Shown here: positions 1-6,334 of the stretch, piece after piece
Layout: each line of letters starts with the position of its first letter
How positions within the stretch are numbered: the first letter of the stretch is position 1
From: an uncultured Oscillospiraceae bacterium
GTDB taxonomy: Bacteria > Bacillota > Clostridia > Oscillospirales > Acutalibacteraceae
NCBI GenBank assembly: GCA_900549675.1
Contig: URPG01000067.1
Location: 1-9,137 of the forward strand
Direction of reading: 5' to 3'
DNA length: 9,137 nucleotides
Position numbers and translations under genes: made by a program
The notes under the pieces: model-generated
Database searches by the model: none
What the model was told of the DNA's origin: nothing
What the model saw: only the letters and a program-made list of their open reading frames with translations

Positions 1-102
1 AAAGAGCGGTATCTGTTTTTACAATATATTCTTTATAATAAGCTTGTCGATAATGAAGAACATATTAATGAAGAACATATTTTAAAGGAGTTAGGAAAAT
101 GA
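1..102 (+). CDS. C-terminal end of an unidentified upstream protein (5' truncated by the window)
   Basis: Frame 1 is open from the first base to a TGA at 100-102, giving 33 residues that end in ELGK. The composition is protein-like: hydrophobic YLFLQYILYNKL, then an acidic tail containing NEEHI twice. The stop overlaps the ATG of the alkaline phosphatase (ATGA at 99-102), a common sign of translational coupling in one operon. The phosphatase ribosome binding site (84-90) would then lie inside this gene. An open frame of this length can occur by chance in AT-rich DNA, so support rests on the ATGA junction and on the in-frame 15-base duplication. I do not recognise the family and give no function. 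Confidence 0.5.
   Translation, partial: KERYLFLQYILYNKLVDNEEHINEEHILKELGK
51..80 (+). repeat. Perfect 15-bp tandem duplication, in frame, near the end of the truncated upstream gene
   Basis: TAATGAAGAACATAT occurs at 51-65 and immediately again at 66-80. Its length is a multiple of three, and in the frame of the truncated upstream gene it duplicates the residues NEEHI without disturbing the stop. It lies just upstream of the phosphatase ribosome binding site. It reads best as a slippage-type duplication in a coding tail. A tandem operator is a weaker alternative. Confidence 0.8.
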
Positions 103-1691
103 AGCTTAGAAAATGGTTATCTGCTTTCCTTGCTGTTGGGATGATTATGTCTGTTGTAAGCGGATGTACAGCAAGCGGAGAAGCGGCGAAAAATCCCACG
201 GGGAATCCATCAACAACGGAAACGCAAACGGCAGCTAAAAAAGAGAATACTCCCAAACAAGAAAAAGCAGAAGAGGTAAAAGAACCTAAGTACGTATTTT
301 TATTTATCGGGGATGGCATGACCTATCCGCAATTCGAGTTGGCATCTTCTTATTTAGGTGCACTGGAAGAAAAAGATGAAATTTTAAGCGGCGGTAAACC
401 TCTGAGCTTTATGGAATTTCCGGTGGCAGGTTCTGCCTCTACTTTTGATTCAACCTCTTTTGCGCCGGATTCAGCCTCTACGGCAACCTCTATTGCCACA
501 GGACACAAAACCCACAGTGGTGTTATTAACATGGACGAAACGAAAACAAAACCGTTTACCACCATTGCCGAACAGCTAAAAGCTGAAAAAGATTACAAGA
601 TAGGCGTTATTACGAGTGTGAATTTGAACCATGCGACGCCCGCTGCTTTTTATGCCCACCAACCCAGCCGCGGTAATTATTATGAAATCGGATTAGAATT
701 GACCGAAAGCGGATTTGACTATTTTGCAGGCGGTGAACTGCTGAAACCCACAGGTAACGATGCCGATAAACCTGAAAAAGACTTATATGAGATTGCAAAA
801 GAAAAAGGTTACACAGTTGTTAAAAAACAGTCTGAATTGGAGAAAGTAACAGGCGGCGACAATAAAGTGCTTGCCATTACCGAAAAACCGGCAGACAGCG
901 GTTCTATCAGCTATGAAATTGATAGAGAAGAGAGTGAATGGGCCTTGGCCGATTATGTAAGAAAAGGCATTGAAGTGTTGGACAATGACAAAGGCTTCTT
1001 CATGATGGTAGAGGGCGGCAAAATTGACTGGGCCTGCCACGCCAATGACGCCGGCTCCACGATTATGGATACCTTGGCTTTGCATGAATCCGTAAAAGAG
1101 GCTGTTGCGTTTGCAGAAAAACATCCGGAAGAAACGTTAATCTTAGTAACAGGCGACCACGAAACAGGCGGTTTGTCTATCGGCTTTGCCGGAACAAATT
1201 ACGATACCTATCTGGATAATATTGCTCTGCAAAAAATTTCTTATGCAAAATATGATGAAGATTATGTAACCGGTTACGTGGAAAAACAAACACCCTTTGC
1301 CGATGCGATGAAAGATGTAAATAAATTGTTTGGTTTAATAACACCAGAGAATGCGGCAGAATCCGATAATCAAACGTTGGTGCTGACAGACTATGAAGTA
1401 TCTGCCTTAGGAAAAGCCTATGAAATTACGCTGCAGGGGGGATTTGGAGAAGATGCAGAAGGAAATTCTCTGCAGACGGCAGAAGAATATATCGCTTATG
1501 GCACATATACTCCCTTCTCTGTTACCGTTACACATTTACTTAATCATAAATCGGGAGTCAGTTTTAGTTCTTATTCTCACACCGGTTTACCCGCGGCTGT
1601 CTTTGCTGACGGTGTAGGTGCCGAAGACTTCACGGGAACCTATGACAATACCGATATCTATAAAAAATTAGCCGATCTTTTCAAATTCTAA
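99..1691 (+). CDS. Lipoprotein alkaline phosphatase (PhoA family)
   Basis: This is a predicted extracytoplasmic phosphomonoesterase of 530 residues that releases inorganic phosphate from organic phosphates. The start is fixed by AAAGGAG at 84-90. Residues 1-23 form a lipoprotein signal with lipobox V20-S-G-C23. Residues 24-62 are a T/K/E-rich linker tethering the enzyme to the membrane. The catalytic domain begins near 64 and shows the PhoA metal and active-site set: D72 in GDGM, nucleophile S125 in DSAS, T180 in HATPA, R191, E305, D310 and H314 in VEGGKIDWACH, D353-H354 in TGDHETGG, and H494 in HTG. The E. coli D153/K328 pair is replaced by H178/W311, as known for Vibrio-type and TAB5 enzymes. 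About 140 residues separate H354 from H494, against 42 in E. coli PhoA, so there is a large insertion. The gene is probably coupled to the one before it. Assignment to the family is firm; the physiological substrate is not shown. Confidence 0.95.
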   Translation: MKLRKWLSAFLAVGMIMSVVSGCTASGEAAKNPTGNPSTTETQTAAKKENTPKQEKAEEVKEPKYVFLFIGDGMTYPQFELASSYLGALEEKDEILSGGKPLSFMEFPVAGSASTFDSTSFAPDSASTATSIATGHKTHSGVINMDETKTKPFTTIAEQLKAEKDYKIGVITSVNLNHATPAAFYAHQPSRGNYYEIGLELTESGFDYFAGGELLKPTGNDADKPEKDLYEIAKEKGYTVVKKQSELEKVTGGDNKVLAITEKPADSGSISYEIDREESEWALADYVRKGIEVLDNDKGFFMMVEGGKIDWACHANDAGSTIMDTLALHESVKEAVAFAEKHPEETLILVTGDHETGGLSIGFAGTNYDTYLDNIALQKISYAKYDEDYVTGYVEKQTPFADAMKDVNKLFGLITPENAAESDNQTLVLTDYEVSALGKAYEITLQGGFGEDAEGNSLQTAEEYIAYGTYTPFSVTVTHLLNHKSGVSFSSYSHTGLPAAVFADGVGAEDFTGTYDNTDIYKKLADLFKF

Positions 1692-1715
1692 ACAACCGGC
1701 ACGACTTAATATTTT

Positions 1716-1755
1716 ACCGAAGCTTTGTGGACCTCATAAAGCTTCGGTTTATTGT
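1716..1755 (+). terminator. Hairpin between phosphatase and YibE/F genes, likely a weak intrinsic terminator
   Basis: ACCGAAGCTTT (1716-1726) pairs perfectly over 11 bases with AAAGCTTCGGT (1738-1748), leaving an 11-base loop. The stem starts 24 bases after the phosphatase stop. The following tract is only TTTATTG, so termination may be partial. The next gene's ribosome binding site (AGGAG, 1756-1760) follows directly, so the hairpin could also affect readthrough expression of that gene. Confidence 0.6.
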
Positions 1756-1772
1756 AGGAGAGAAAGAGTAAT

Positions 1773-2999
1773 ATGAAAAAGAAATTAAACCATTGGATGC
1801 CTGTACTGATCTGTGCGGTTATGATTCTCATTTTAATTCTTTTGCCCACAGGTTTTGAACCAATGAATCAAACGATAGAACAAGCGGAAGACCGTATTGC
1901 CGCACGTGTGGCTTCAGTAGACAACAGCACGATAAAAAAAACAGGGGTAGTTCAATCGGGCGAGCAAAGCTGTCAAGTAGAATTGCTTTCAGGTCCTCAT
2001 AAAGGCGAAGAATATACAGCTATCAATATTTTGAGCGGCTCCTTAGAGCAAGATAAAATCTATGAAAAAGGTGACAAAGCCTTGGTGCTGGTAAGCTTTC
2101 AAAATGAAAAGGTCGTTTCTGTCAGCATGATTGACCATTACCGTATTGGCGGAGAACTCATTTTGTTGTTCGTGTTTTTTGCCGTACTGATTTTGTTTGC
2201 CGGTTGGACCGGTTTGCGGGCGGTGTTATCATTTGCTTTAGCGGTGTTGGTCATTTGGAAAATTTTGATTCCCTCTTTTTTGCAGGGAATGAATCCACTG
2301 ATTGTGGGAACCATGATTACCGTAATCATCACGCTGTTAACCATTGGTTTAGTCTTTGGATTTGATAAGCGTTGTCTTTCTGCCTGCGCAGGAGCAGGCG
2401 TGGGGTTGATACTGACTGCGCTGTTAGGGATTTTTTGTACCAATTGGTTTAATATTCATGGAGCCATCATGGCGTTTTCGGAGAGTCTTTTATATAGTGG
2501 TTACCAACATCTGGATTTAACACAAATTTTTATGGCTAGCATATTTATAGGATCCTCCGGAGCCATGATTGATTTAGCGGTGGATATCGCTGCTGCCACT
2601 GATGAAATTGCAGAACAATGCCCCACTCTTTCCCGTATGGAATTAATTGCTTCCGCGGTAAAGGTCGGAAAAGCTTCTATGGGTACGATGATTACAACAT
2701 TATTATTAGCATATTCAGGGGGATATATTGCCTTGTTAATGGTTTTTATGGCTCAGGGGACGCCGTTGATTAATATCTTTAATTATAAATATGTGGCTTC
2801 TGAAATTATCCAAACCTTAGTGGGTTCTTTGGGGCTGGTATCCGTTGCACCGCTTACCGCTATTTTTTCCGGCATGTTTTTGTCAAGATTACAAAAAACT
2901 TCTCCTGTTATTTTTGAAACTCTGTCAGATGATGTCATAGAGGATGATACAGATGATATGGAAGATTTATGGGAAGAAGAACTTGAAACGTTAGGATAA
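1773..2999 (+). CDS. YibE/F-family multi-pass membrane protein
   Basis: This 408-residue membrane protein belongs to the YibE/F family (PF07907), whose transport or other activity is not well established. It opens with a membrane segment (about 11-26), then an extracytoplasmic region (about 30-125) of predicted beta character (V-x-S-G-E, L-L-S-G-P-H-K-G-E-E-Y). Roughly seven to eight further helices fill 128-370. Family-typical stretches are IGSSGAMIDLAVDIAAATDE (259-278), KVGKASMGTMITTLLLAYSG (297-316) and LMVFMAQGTP (322-331), with GSLGLVSVAPLTA (351-363) near the end. It combines the extracytoplasmic and membrane parts that some Firmicutes carry as two genes. The C-terminal tail is strikingly acidic: 13 of the 20 residues at 386-405 are D or E. 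The start has AGGAG at 1756-1760, spaced rather far (12 bases) from the ATG. It stands between two hairpins, so it is probably monocistronic or a weak readthrough partner of the phosphatase gene. Confidence 0.88.
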   Translation: MKKKLNHWMPVLICAVMILILILLPTGFEPMNQTIEQAEDRIAARVASVDNSTIKKTGVVQSGEQSCQVELLSGPHKGEEYTAINILSGSLEQDKIYEKGDKALVLVSFQNEKVVSVSMIDHYRIGGELILLFVFFAVLILFAGWTGLRAVLSFALAVLVIWKILIPSFLQGMNPLIVGTMITVIITLLTIGLVFGFDKRCLSACAGAGVGLILTALLGIFCTNWFNIHGAIMAFSESLLYSGYQHLDLTQIFMASIFIGSSGAMIDLAVDIAAATDEIAEQCPTLSRMELIASAVKVGKASMGTMITTLLLAYSGGYIALLMVFMAQGTPLINIFNYKYVASEIIQTLVGSLGLVSVAPLTAIFSGMFLSRLQKTSPVIFETLSDDVIEDDTDDMEDLWEEELETLG

Positions 3000-3015
3000 A
3001 TATAATACTGACAAT

Positions 3016-3060
3016 AAAGAAACAGAGAGAATGATTAATTCTTTCTGTTTCTTTACTTTT
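3016..3060 (+). terminator. Strong terminator-like hairpin after the YibE/F gene
   Basis: AAAGAAACAGA (3016-3026) pairs with TCTGTTTCTTT (3044-3054). The pairing continues inward through one G-U pair to give about 17 stem pairs around a five-base loop (3033-3037). It begins 17 bases after the stop and is followed by ACTTTT. The arms are A-rich and T-rich, so the hairpin could also serve the convergent DUF421 gene on the other strand, although that gene's stop is about 125 bases away. Confidence 0.7.
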
Positions 3061-3071
3061 ATGAGATTATA

Positions 3072-3100
3072 TTGTGAAGCGATTAAAAGATTGTTATAAT
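3072..3100 (+). promoter_or_regulatory. Candidate sigma-70-type promoter pointing into the 3' end of the DUF421 gene
   Basis: TTGTGA (3072-3077) and a perfect TATAAT (3095-3100) are separated by 17 bases. No protein-coding start follows before the convergent gene, so any transcript would be a small RNA or antisense to that gene's 3' end. An imperfect dyad, TTGTTATA (3091-3098) against TATTACAA (3107-3114), surrounds the -10. AT-rich DNA produces such matches often. Confidence 0.3.
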
Positions 3101-3178
3101 TATTGATATTACAATACATTATTTAACGTAAAGTTGTTGTCTAAAAACAGGGACGAATCTTCAAACAGCACAGCTTGG

Positions 3179-3850
3179 TTATATTTTTTTTGGAATAATC
3201 CTGTATTTCCCGCTGGAATCTACTGTCATAATAAAAATTTCTTTTAAAGTTAAAGAAGATTTTTTGATTTTATCTTCCAGCCAAGAAATGCTTTTTCCCG
3301 ATAACTGCAAAGAAGATTTTGAAATGACCCCGTCAGATACCACTACCAGTTCAATTCCTTTTCTGGGAACTTGCAGACTCATGTCTGTCGGTGTTACAGG
3401 ATTATAATCTTCCTTTTTAATAACGCTGAGATTGCCGCTGGTTTCAATAATAGCATAATCGATTTCTTCCCAGTAAAAAGCTTCTTTTTGACGAAGCTGT
3501 TCAAATAAATCTTCAACCGATAGTTTTACTTTTTTTAAATTTTGTTGGTTAATTTCGCCTTTCTCAATTAAAACAATGGGTTTACCGCAGGCTAATTGAC
3601 GAAATGAATTGGATTTCATCATCCAATACGAAACGATAACTTCCAACAAAACAATAATGACCATAGGGATAATGCCCAACAAAAATGGCTTGTCTTCATT
3701 TTGAATCGGCATAACGGCTAGTTCAGAAAGAATAATAGCCGCCACCAGTTCAGATGTCTGCATTTGACTGATTTGTCTTTTTCCCATAATACGAAACGCA
3801 GCTAAAATTAAAATGTAAACAATGACAGTACGAAGAATAGGAATAAACAT
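3179..3850 (-). CDS. DUF421 (YetF/YcaP-like) membrane protein
   Basis: This 223-residue inner-membrane protein matches the DUF421 family, typified by B. subtilis YetF. Three helices come first (about 3-19, 33-49 and 56-77), followed by a cytoplasmic beta-rich region. Family marks are R20-I-M-G-K-R-Q between helices one and two, T32-S-E-L-V and S42-E-L-A in helix two, G89-K-P-I-V-L-I-E-K-G after helix three, and E136-T-S-G-N-L-S-V in the soluble part. I place the start at the ATG at 3850-3848 because AAGGAGG (3862-3856) sits five bases upstream. The frame stays open back to an ATG at 3892, but that would add 14 residues poorly suited to the family N-terminus, and the likely -10 lies downstream of it. 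The gene is divergent from the two-component operon. Its biochemical function is unsettled; roles in spore or membrane physiology are reported for relatives. Confidence 0.88.
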   Translation of the reverse strand: MFIPILRTVIVYILILAAFRIMGKRQISQMQTSELVAAIILSELAVMPIQNEDKPFLLGIIPMVIIVLLEVIVSYWMMKSNSFRQLACGKPIVLIEKGEINQQNLKKVKLSVEDLFEQLRQKEAFYWEEIDYAIIETSGNLSVIKKEDYNPVTPTDMSLQVPRKGIELVVVSDGVISKSSLQLSGKSISWLEDKIKKSSLTLKEIFIMTVDSSGKYRIIPKKI

Positions 3851-3855
3851 TTTTT

Positions 3856-3862
3856 CCTCCTT
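3856..3862 (-). promoter_or_regulatory. Ribosome binding site that decides the DUF421 gene start
   Basis: The minus strand reads AAGGAGG followed by five A/T bases and ATG at 3850. This is a near-perfect Shine-Dalgarno sequence, and it selects the internal start over the longer in-frame ATG at 3892. Confidence 0.85.
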
Positions 3863-3869
3863 GGCGAGA

Positions 3870-3886
3870 ATACTATAAAATAGTAT
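3870..3886. promoter_or_regulatory. Perfect palindrome in the divergent control region, candidate operator
   Basis: ATACTAT (3870-3876) and ATAGTAT (3880-3886) are perfect inverted repeats around a three-base centre, in the 80 bases between the divergent DUF421 and DUF3592-like genes. It overlaps the best minus-strand -10 and could let one dimeric protein control both directions. It is AT-only apart from one C and one G, so a chance dyad remains possible. Confidence 0.4.
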
Positions 3887-3910
3887 AGCCATGAATAATA
3901 AATTTATGAA
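3882..3910 (-). promoter_or_regulatory. Candidate promoter for the DUF421 gene
   Basis: On the minus strand, TTCATA (3910-3905) and TATACT (3887-3882) are spaced by 17 bases. Transcription would start near 3875, giving a leader of about 25 bases before the ATG at 3850. The -10 match is good and the -35 is weak. On the plus strand the best pair is TTGGCG (3861-3866) with TATAGC (3884-3889), also spaced by 17, which could serve the two-component operon. The two would overlap. Confidence 0.4.
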
Positions 3911-3930
3911 ATACAGAAAGAGGAGATTTT

Positions 3931-4635
3931 ATGAATCAAACCGCTATAGCCCAAATTAAGAGAATATTGATGGCTGTTTTTTTATCGATAGGTGCGGCAC
4001 TATTGATTGCGGCGGGTGTGGTGTTTTATCAGTTATCACAGGTCAAAAATATTTTTGTTCCTATAACGGCTGAAGTGTTGGATTTTTCAAATTCTTCAGA
4101 CACGAAAGTGAAGTATAAGTGGGAAAATGAGAGTTATGAAAATTATATCAATTTTTTTGATTCTTCCTATCGGGAGGGAGAAGAAATTGAAGTTTACATA
4201 AATCCTGAAAATCCGGATGAGGTTGAAGTTACGATGGGATATTGGATCGGAATTGCTGTGCCGGGAGGAATAGGTTTATCCTTTTTTCTGGTGGCACTAC
4301 TGATTTTATTTATCCCTAAGCATATAAAAAACAAACAAGAAAAACTGCGGCAAAAAGGAAGAAAAATATATGCACAGATAGATGATGTTTTAATCAATTA
4401 TACATATAATATGAATGGGCATCACCCGTATCAGGTGATTTGTAAGTGGAAAAATCCGGAAGATGGTATAACGTACTACTTTAGGAGTCCTAATTTATGG
4501 GAGAATCCTTCTTTGCGAATGCAAGAAAAAAACATTACGGTACTGCCGGTCTATTTTAATGAAAAGCATATTAAAACTTATTTTGTGGATACAGATTCAT
4601 TGATAAATCAAAGCGAAAAAAATGTATATCTCTAA
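3931..4635 (+). CDS. DUF3592-like two-pass membrane protein, first gene of the two-component operon
   Basis: This 234-residue protein has two helices, at about 12-35 and 104-128. Between them lies a small beta-type domain (44-101) containing G83-E-E-I-E-V-Y-I-N-P-E-N-P, the hallmark of DUF3592-type domains. After helix two come a basic stretch (130-145) and a second domain (146-221). The two domains resemble each other: V60-x-x-K-W-x-N matches V169-x-x-K-W-x-N, and E87-V-Y-I-N matches P206-V-Y-F-N. With the N-terminus inside, one domain would face outside and the other the cytoplasm. The start has AGAGGAG (3919-3925) five bases upstream. The gap to the response regulator is 12 bases, so they are very probably cotranscribed. 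No enzymatic motif is visible. A signalling or accessory role with the kinase and permease is inference from position only. Confidence 0.75.
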   Translation: MNQTAIAQIKRILMAVFLSIGAALLIAAGVVFYQLSQVKNIFVPITAEVLDFSNSSDTKVKYKWENESYENYINFFDSSYREGEEIEVYINPENPDEVEVTMGYWIGIAVPGGIGLSFFLVALLILFIPKHIKNKQEKLRQKGRKIYAQIDDVLINYTYNMNGHHPYQVICKWKNPEDGITYYFRSPNLWENPSLRMQEKNITVLPVYFNEKHIKTYFVDTDSLINQSEKNVYL

Positions 4636-4647
4636 AAGGATGTTAAA

Positions 4648-5319
4648 ATGTATAGAGTATTAATTGTTGAAGATGATAGTACCATTGCCAAGGCGATTGA
4701 AAAACATATTTCCGCATGGGGGTTTACGGTAAGCCAGGTAGAAGATTTTGCCCATGTAATTGAACAGTTTGTGCAGTTTCAACCGCAATTGGTTTTAATG
4801 GATGTTTCACTGCCTTTTTTTAATGGCTACCATTGGTGCGGAGAAATTCGTAAAATTTCTAAAGTTCCTATTATTTTTCTTTCTTCCGCCTCAGAAAGTA
4901 TGAACATTATCATGGCGATTAATGCAGGGGCAGATGATTTTATTGCCAAACCCTTTGATTTAGAAGTTCTCACTGCGAAAGTGCAGGCAGTTTTGCGCCG
5001 CACTTATGATTTTGCAGGGGAGAGTAGTCTTTTAGAACATAATGGAGTAGTGCTGAATATGAGCAATGCCACATTGCTGTTTGCAGGCAAGATAATAGAT
5101 TTGACCAAGAACGAATATAAAATCTTACAGACGCTTTTCGAAAATAAAGGACATGCTGTCAGCCGTGATGCACTTATGACAAAATTATGGGAGAGCGATA
5201 ACTTTGTGGACGAAAACAGTCTTACTGTCAATATCACGAGATTACGGCGGAAATTAGAAGAATACGGGATTGAAAATTTTATTCAAACGAAAAAAGGAAT
5301 AGGTTATTTGGTAGGATGA
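4648..5319 (+). CDS. OmpR/PhoB-family response regulator, BceR-like
   Basis: This is a cytoplasmic 223-residue transcription regulator. The receiver domain (about 1-118) has the acidic pair D9-D10, phosphoacceptor D52 in LMDVSLP, a serine (S79) in the usual threonine place, and K101 in KPF. The stretch S54-L-P-F-F-N-G-Y-H-W-C is very like the corresponding part of BceR/GraR regulators. A linker leads to a winged-helix DNA-binding domain (about 127-222), with LTKNEYKIL (152-160), the recognition region around NSLTVNITRLRRKL (190-203) and the wing TKKGIGYL (214-221). AAAGGA at 4635-4640 fixes the start. The stop is one base before the kinase ATG. It is expected to activate the ABC operon at 6464 once phosphorylated; a matching dyad is seen at 6335-6348. 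Confidence 0.93.
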   Translation: MYRVLIVEDDSTIAKAIEKHISAWGFTVSQVEDFAHVIEQFVQFQPQLVLMDVSLPFFNGYHWCGEIRKISKVPIIFLSSASESMNIIMAINAGADDFIAKPFDLEVLTAKVQAVLRRTYDFAGESSLLEHNGVVLNMSNATLLFAGKIIDLTKNEYKILQTLFENKGHAVSRDALMTKLWESDNFVDENSLTVNITRLRRKLEEYGIENFIQTKKGIGYLVG

Positions 5320-5320
5320 T

Positions 5321-6322
5321 ATGAAATACAATGCGGTAAAATGGTTTTTTCTATATCTCAAAGAACGAATTCGTTCTATTGGCTTATTATTATTTTTTAC
5401 ATTTATCTACGCAGTGGTTTTCTATCTCTCTCGTGCAAAATTGGAGGCAGTTTTATATGCAGGCCTTCTTTGTTTGTTTTTTGGATTAATTGCTATGATA
5501 TTTGACTTTATTCATTTTTACCGACATCAGCAAAATTTAATCGAACTGCAAAATCTTTCTTACTTTGATTTATCGAAATTACCGGAACCCAGAAATTTAA
5601 CACAAGTGCATTATCAAAAATTAATTCGCCTGTTGGACAATCGCAATCGGAAAAGTGAAATGTCTTTTCTCCGTTCACAAAGTGAAATGATAGAGTATTA
5701 CACGATGTGGGTACATCAAATTAAAACACCGATTTCTGCGATGAGATTGCTTCTACAGGGACAAGAAAAACAGGAAAATGCACAATTATTATCAGAACTT
5801 TTCAAAATTGAACAATATGTACAGATGGTGCTTTCTTATCTGCGCTTAGATGGTTCGAATGACTTTGTCATTCAAAAATATGATTTGGAAAGCATCGTCA
5901 AGCAAGCGGTGCGCAAATATGCTTCTTTGTTCATCCATCAAAAGATAAAATTGGACTTGAAACCGATTGATGCTGAGGTTTTGACAGATGAAAAATGGCT
6001 TGCCTTTGTATTGGAACAGCTTTTATCCAATGCTCTAAAATATACCCGTCAAGGCACAATCTCTATTTATATGGCATCAGAAACAAAACTGGTCATTGAA
6101 GACAGCGGAATTGGCATATCGCCCGAAGATTTGCCCAGAATGGGAGAGAAGGGCTTTACCGGATATAATGGTCGAGAACAAAAGCAGGCTACAGGTTTAG
6201 GTTTGTATTTGTGTAAAAAAGTGATGAAACGCCTTTCTCACACCATTAATTTTGAATCTGAGATCGGCAGAGGAACAAAAGTAATCTTGGGTTTTGATAC
6301 ATTGACTTTTTTCAGTGAGTAA
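5321..6322 (+). CDS. Intramembrane-sensing histidine kinase, BceS-like
   Basis: This 333-residue membrane kinase partners the preceding regulator. Two helices (about 18-36 and 44-63) are joined by only about seven residues, so there is no extracellular sensor domain, which is the defining trait of BceS-type kinases. The DHp helix carries the phosphoacceptor H132 in VHQIKTPISAMRLLLQ. The ATPase domain has N237 in LLSNALKYT (N box), D261-S-G-I-G (G1), E276-K-G-F-T-G-Y-N-G (F box) and G292-L-G-L-Y-L (G2), so all catalytic elements are intact. In characterised Bce systems such kinases respond to conformational changes of the cognate permease rather than to the drug directly. The start follows the regulator stop by one base, and the site GTAGGATG lies inside the regulator's last codons, which suggests coupling. 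A terminator follows at 6356-6399. Confidence 0.93.
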   Translation: MKYNAVKWFFLYLKERIRSIGLLLFFTFIYAVVFYLSRAKLEAVLYAGLLCLFFGLIAMIFDFIHFYRHQQNLIELQNLSYFDLSKLPEPRNLTQVHYQKLIRLLDNRNRKSEMSFLRSQSEMIEYYTMWVHQIKTPISAMRLLLQGQEKQENAQLLSELFKIEQYVQMVLSYLRLDGSNDFVIQKYDLESIVKQAVRKYASLFIHQKIKLDLKPIDAEVLTDEKWLAFVLEQLLSNALKYTRQGTISIYMASETKLVIEDSGIGISPEDLPRMGEKGFTGYNGREQKQATGLGLYLCKKVMKRLSHTINFESEIGRGTKVILGFDTLTFFSE

Positions 6323-6334
6323 AAAAATGTAATG

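Noticed and set aside
18..39. TTTACA and TATAAT resembling a phosphatase promoter
   Set aside because: The spacer is only 10 bases, far below the usual 16-18, and both hexamers lie inside the open frame of the truncated upstream gene.
51..80. The tandem 15-mers as a Pho box for phosphate control of the phosphatase
   Set aside because: The repeats do not resemble the TTHACA-N5 pattern of Bacillus PhoP sites on either strand, and they sit within coding sequence close to the ribosome binding site.
783..1124. 113-codon open frame on the minus strand
   Set aside because: It is an antisense shadow wholly inside the phosphatase gene, with cysteine- and phenylalanine-rich composition and no ribosome binding site that I can see.
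2138..2443. 101-codon open frame on the minus strand
   Set aside because: It is antisense to the membrane-helix region of the YibE/F gene, and its K/N/P/T-rich composition is the expected complement of hydrophobic codons.
3101..3178. Possible intrinsic terminator for the DUF421 gene close to its stop
   Set aside because: Only very short complementary stretches are present on the minus strand and there is no stem followed by a T tract. The shared hairpin at 3016-3054 is the better candidate.
3891..3959. 22-codon plus-strand frame (MNNKFMKYRKRR...) overlapping the DUF3592-like start
   Set aside because: It has no ribosome binding site and overlaps the start region of a well-supported gene in another frame. 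It is more likely chance than a leader peptide.
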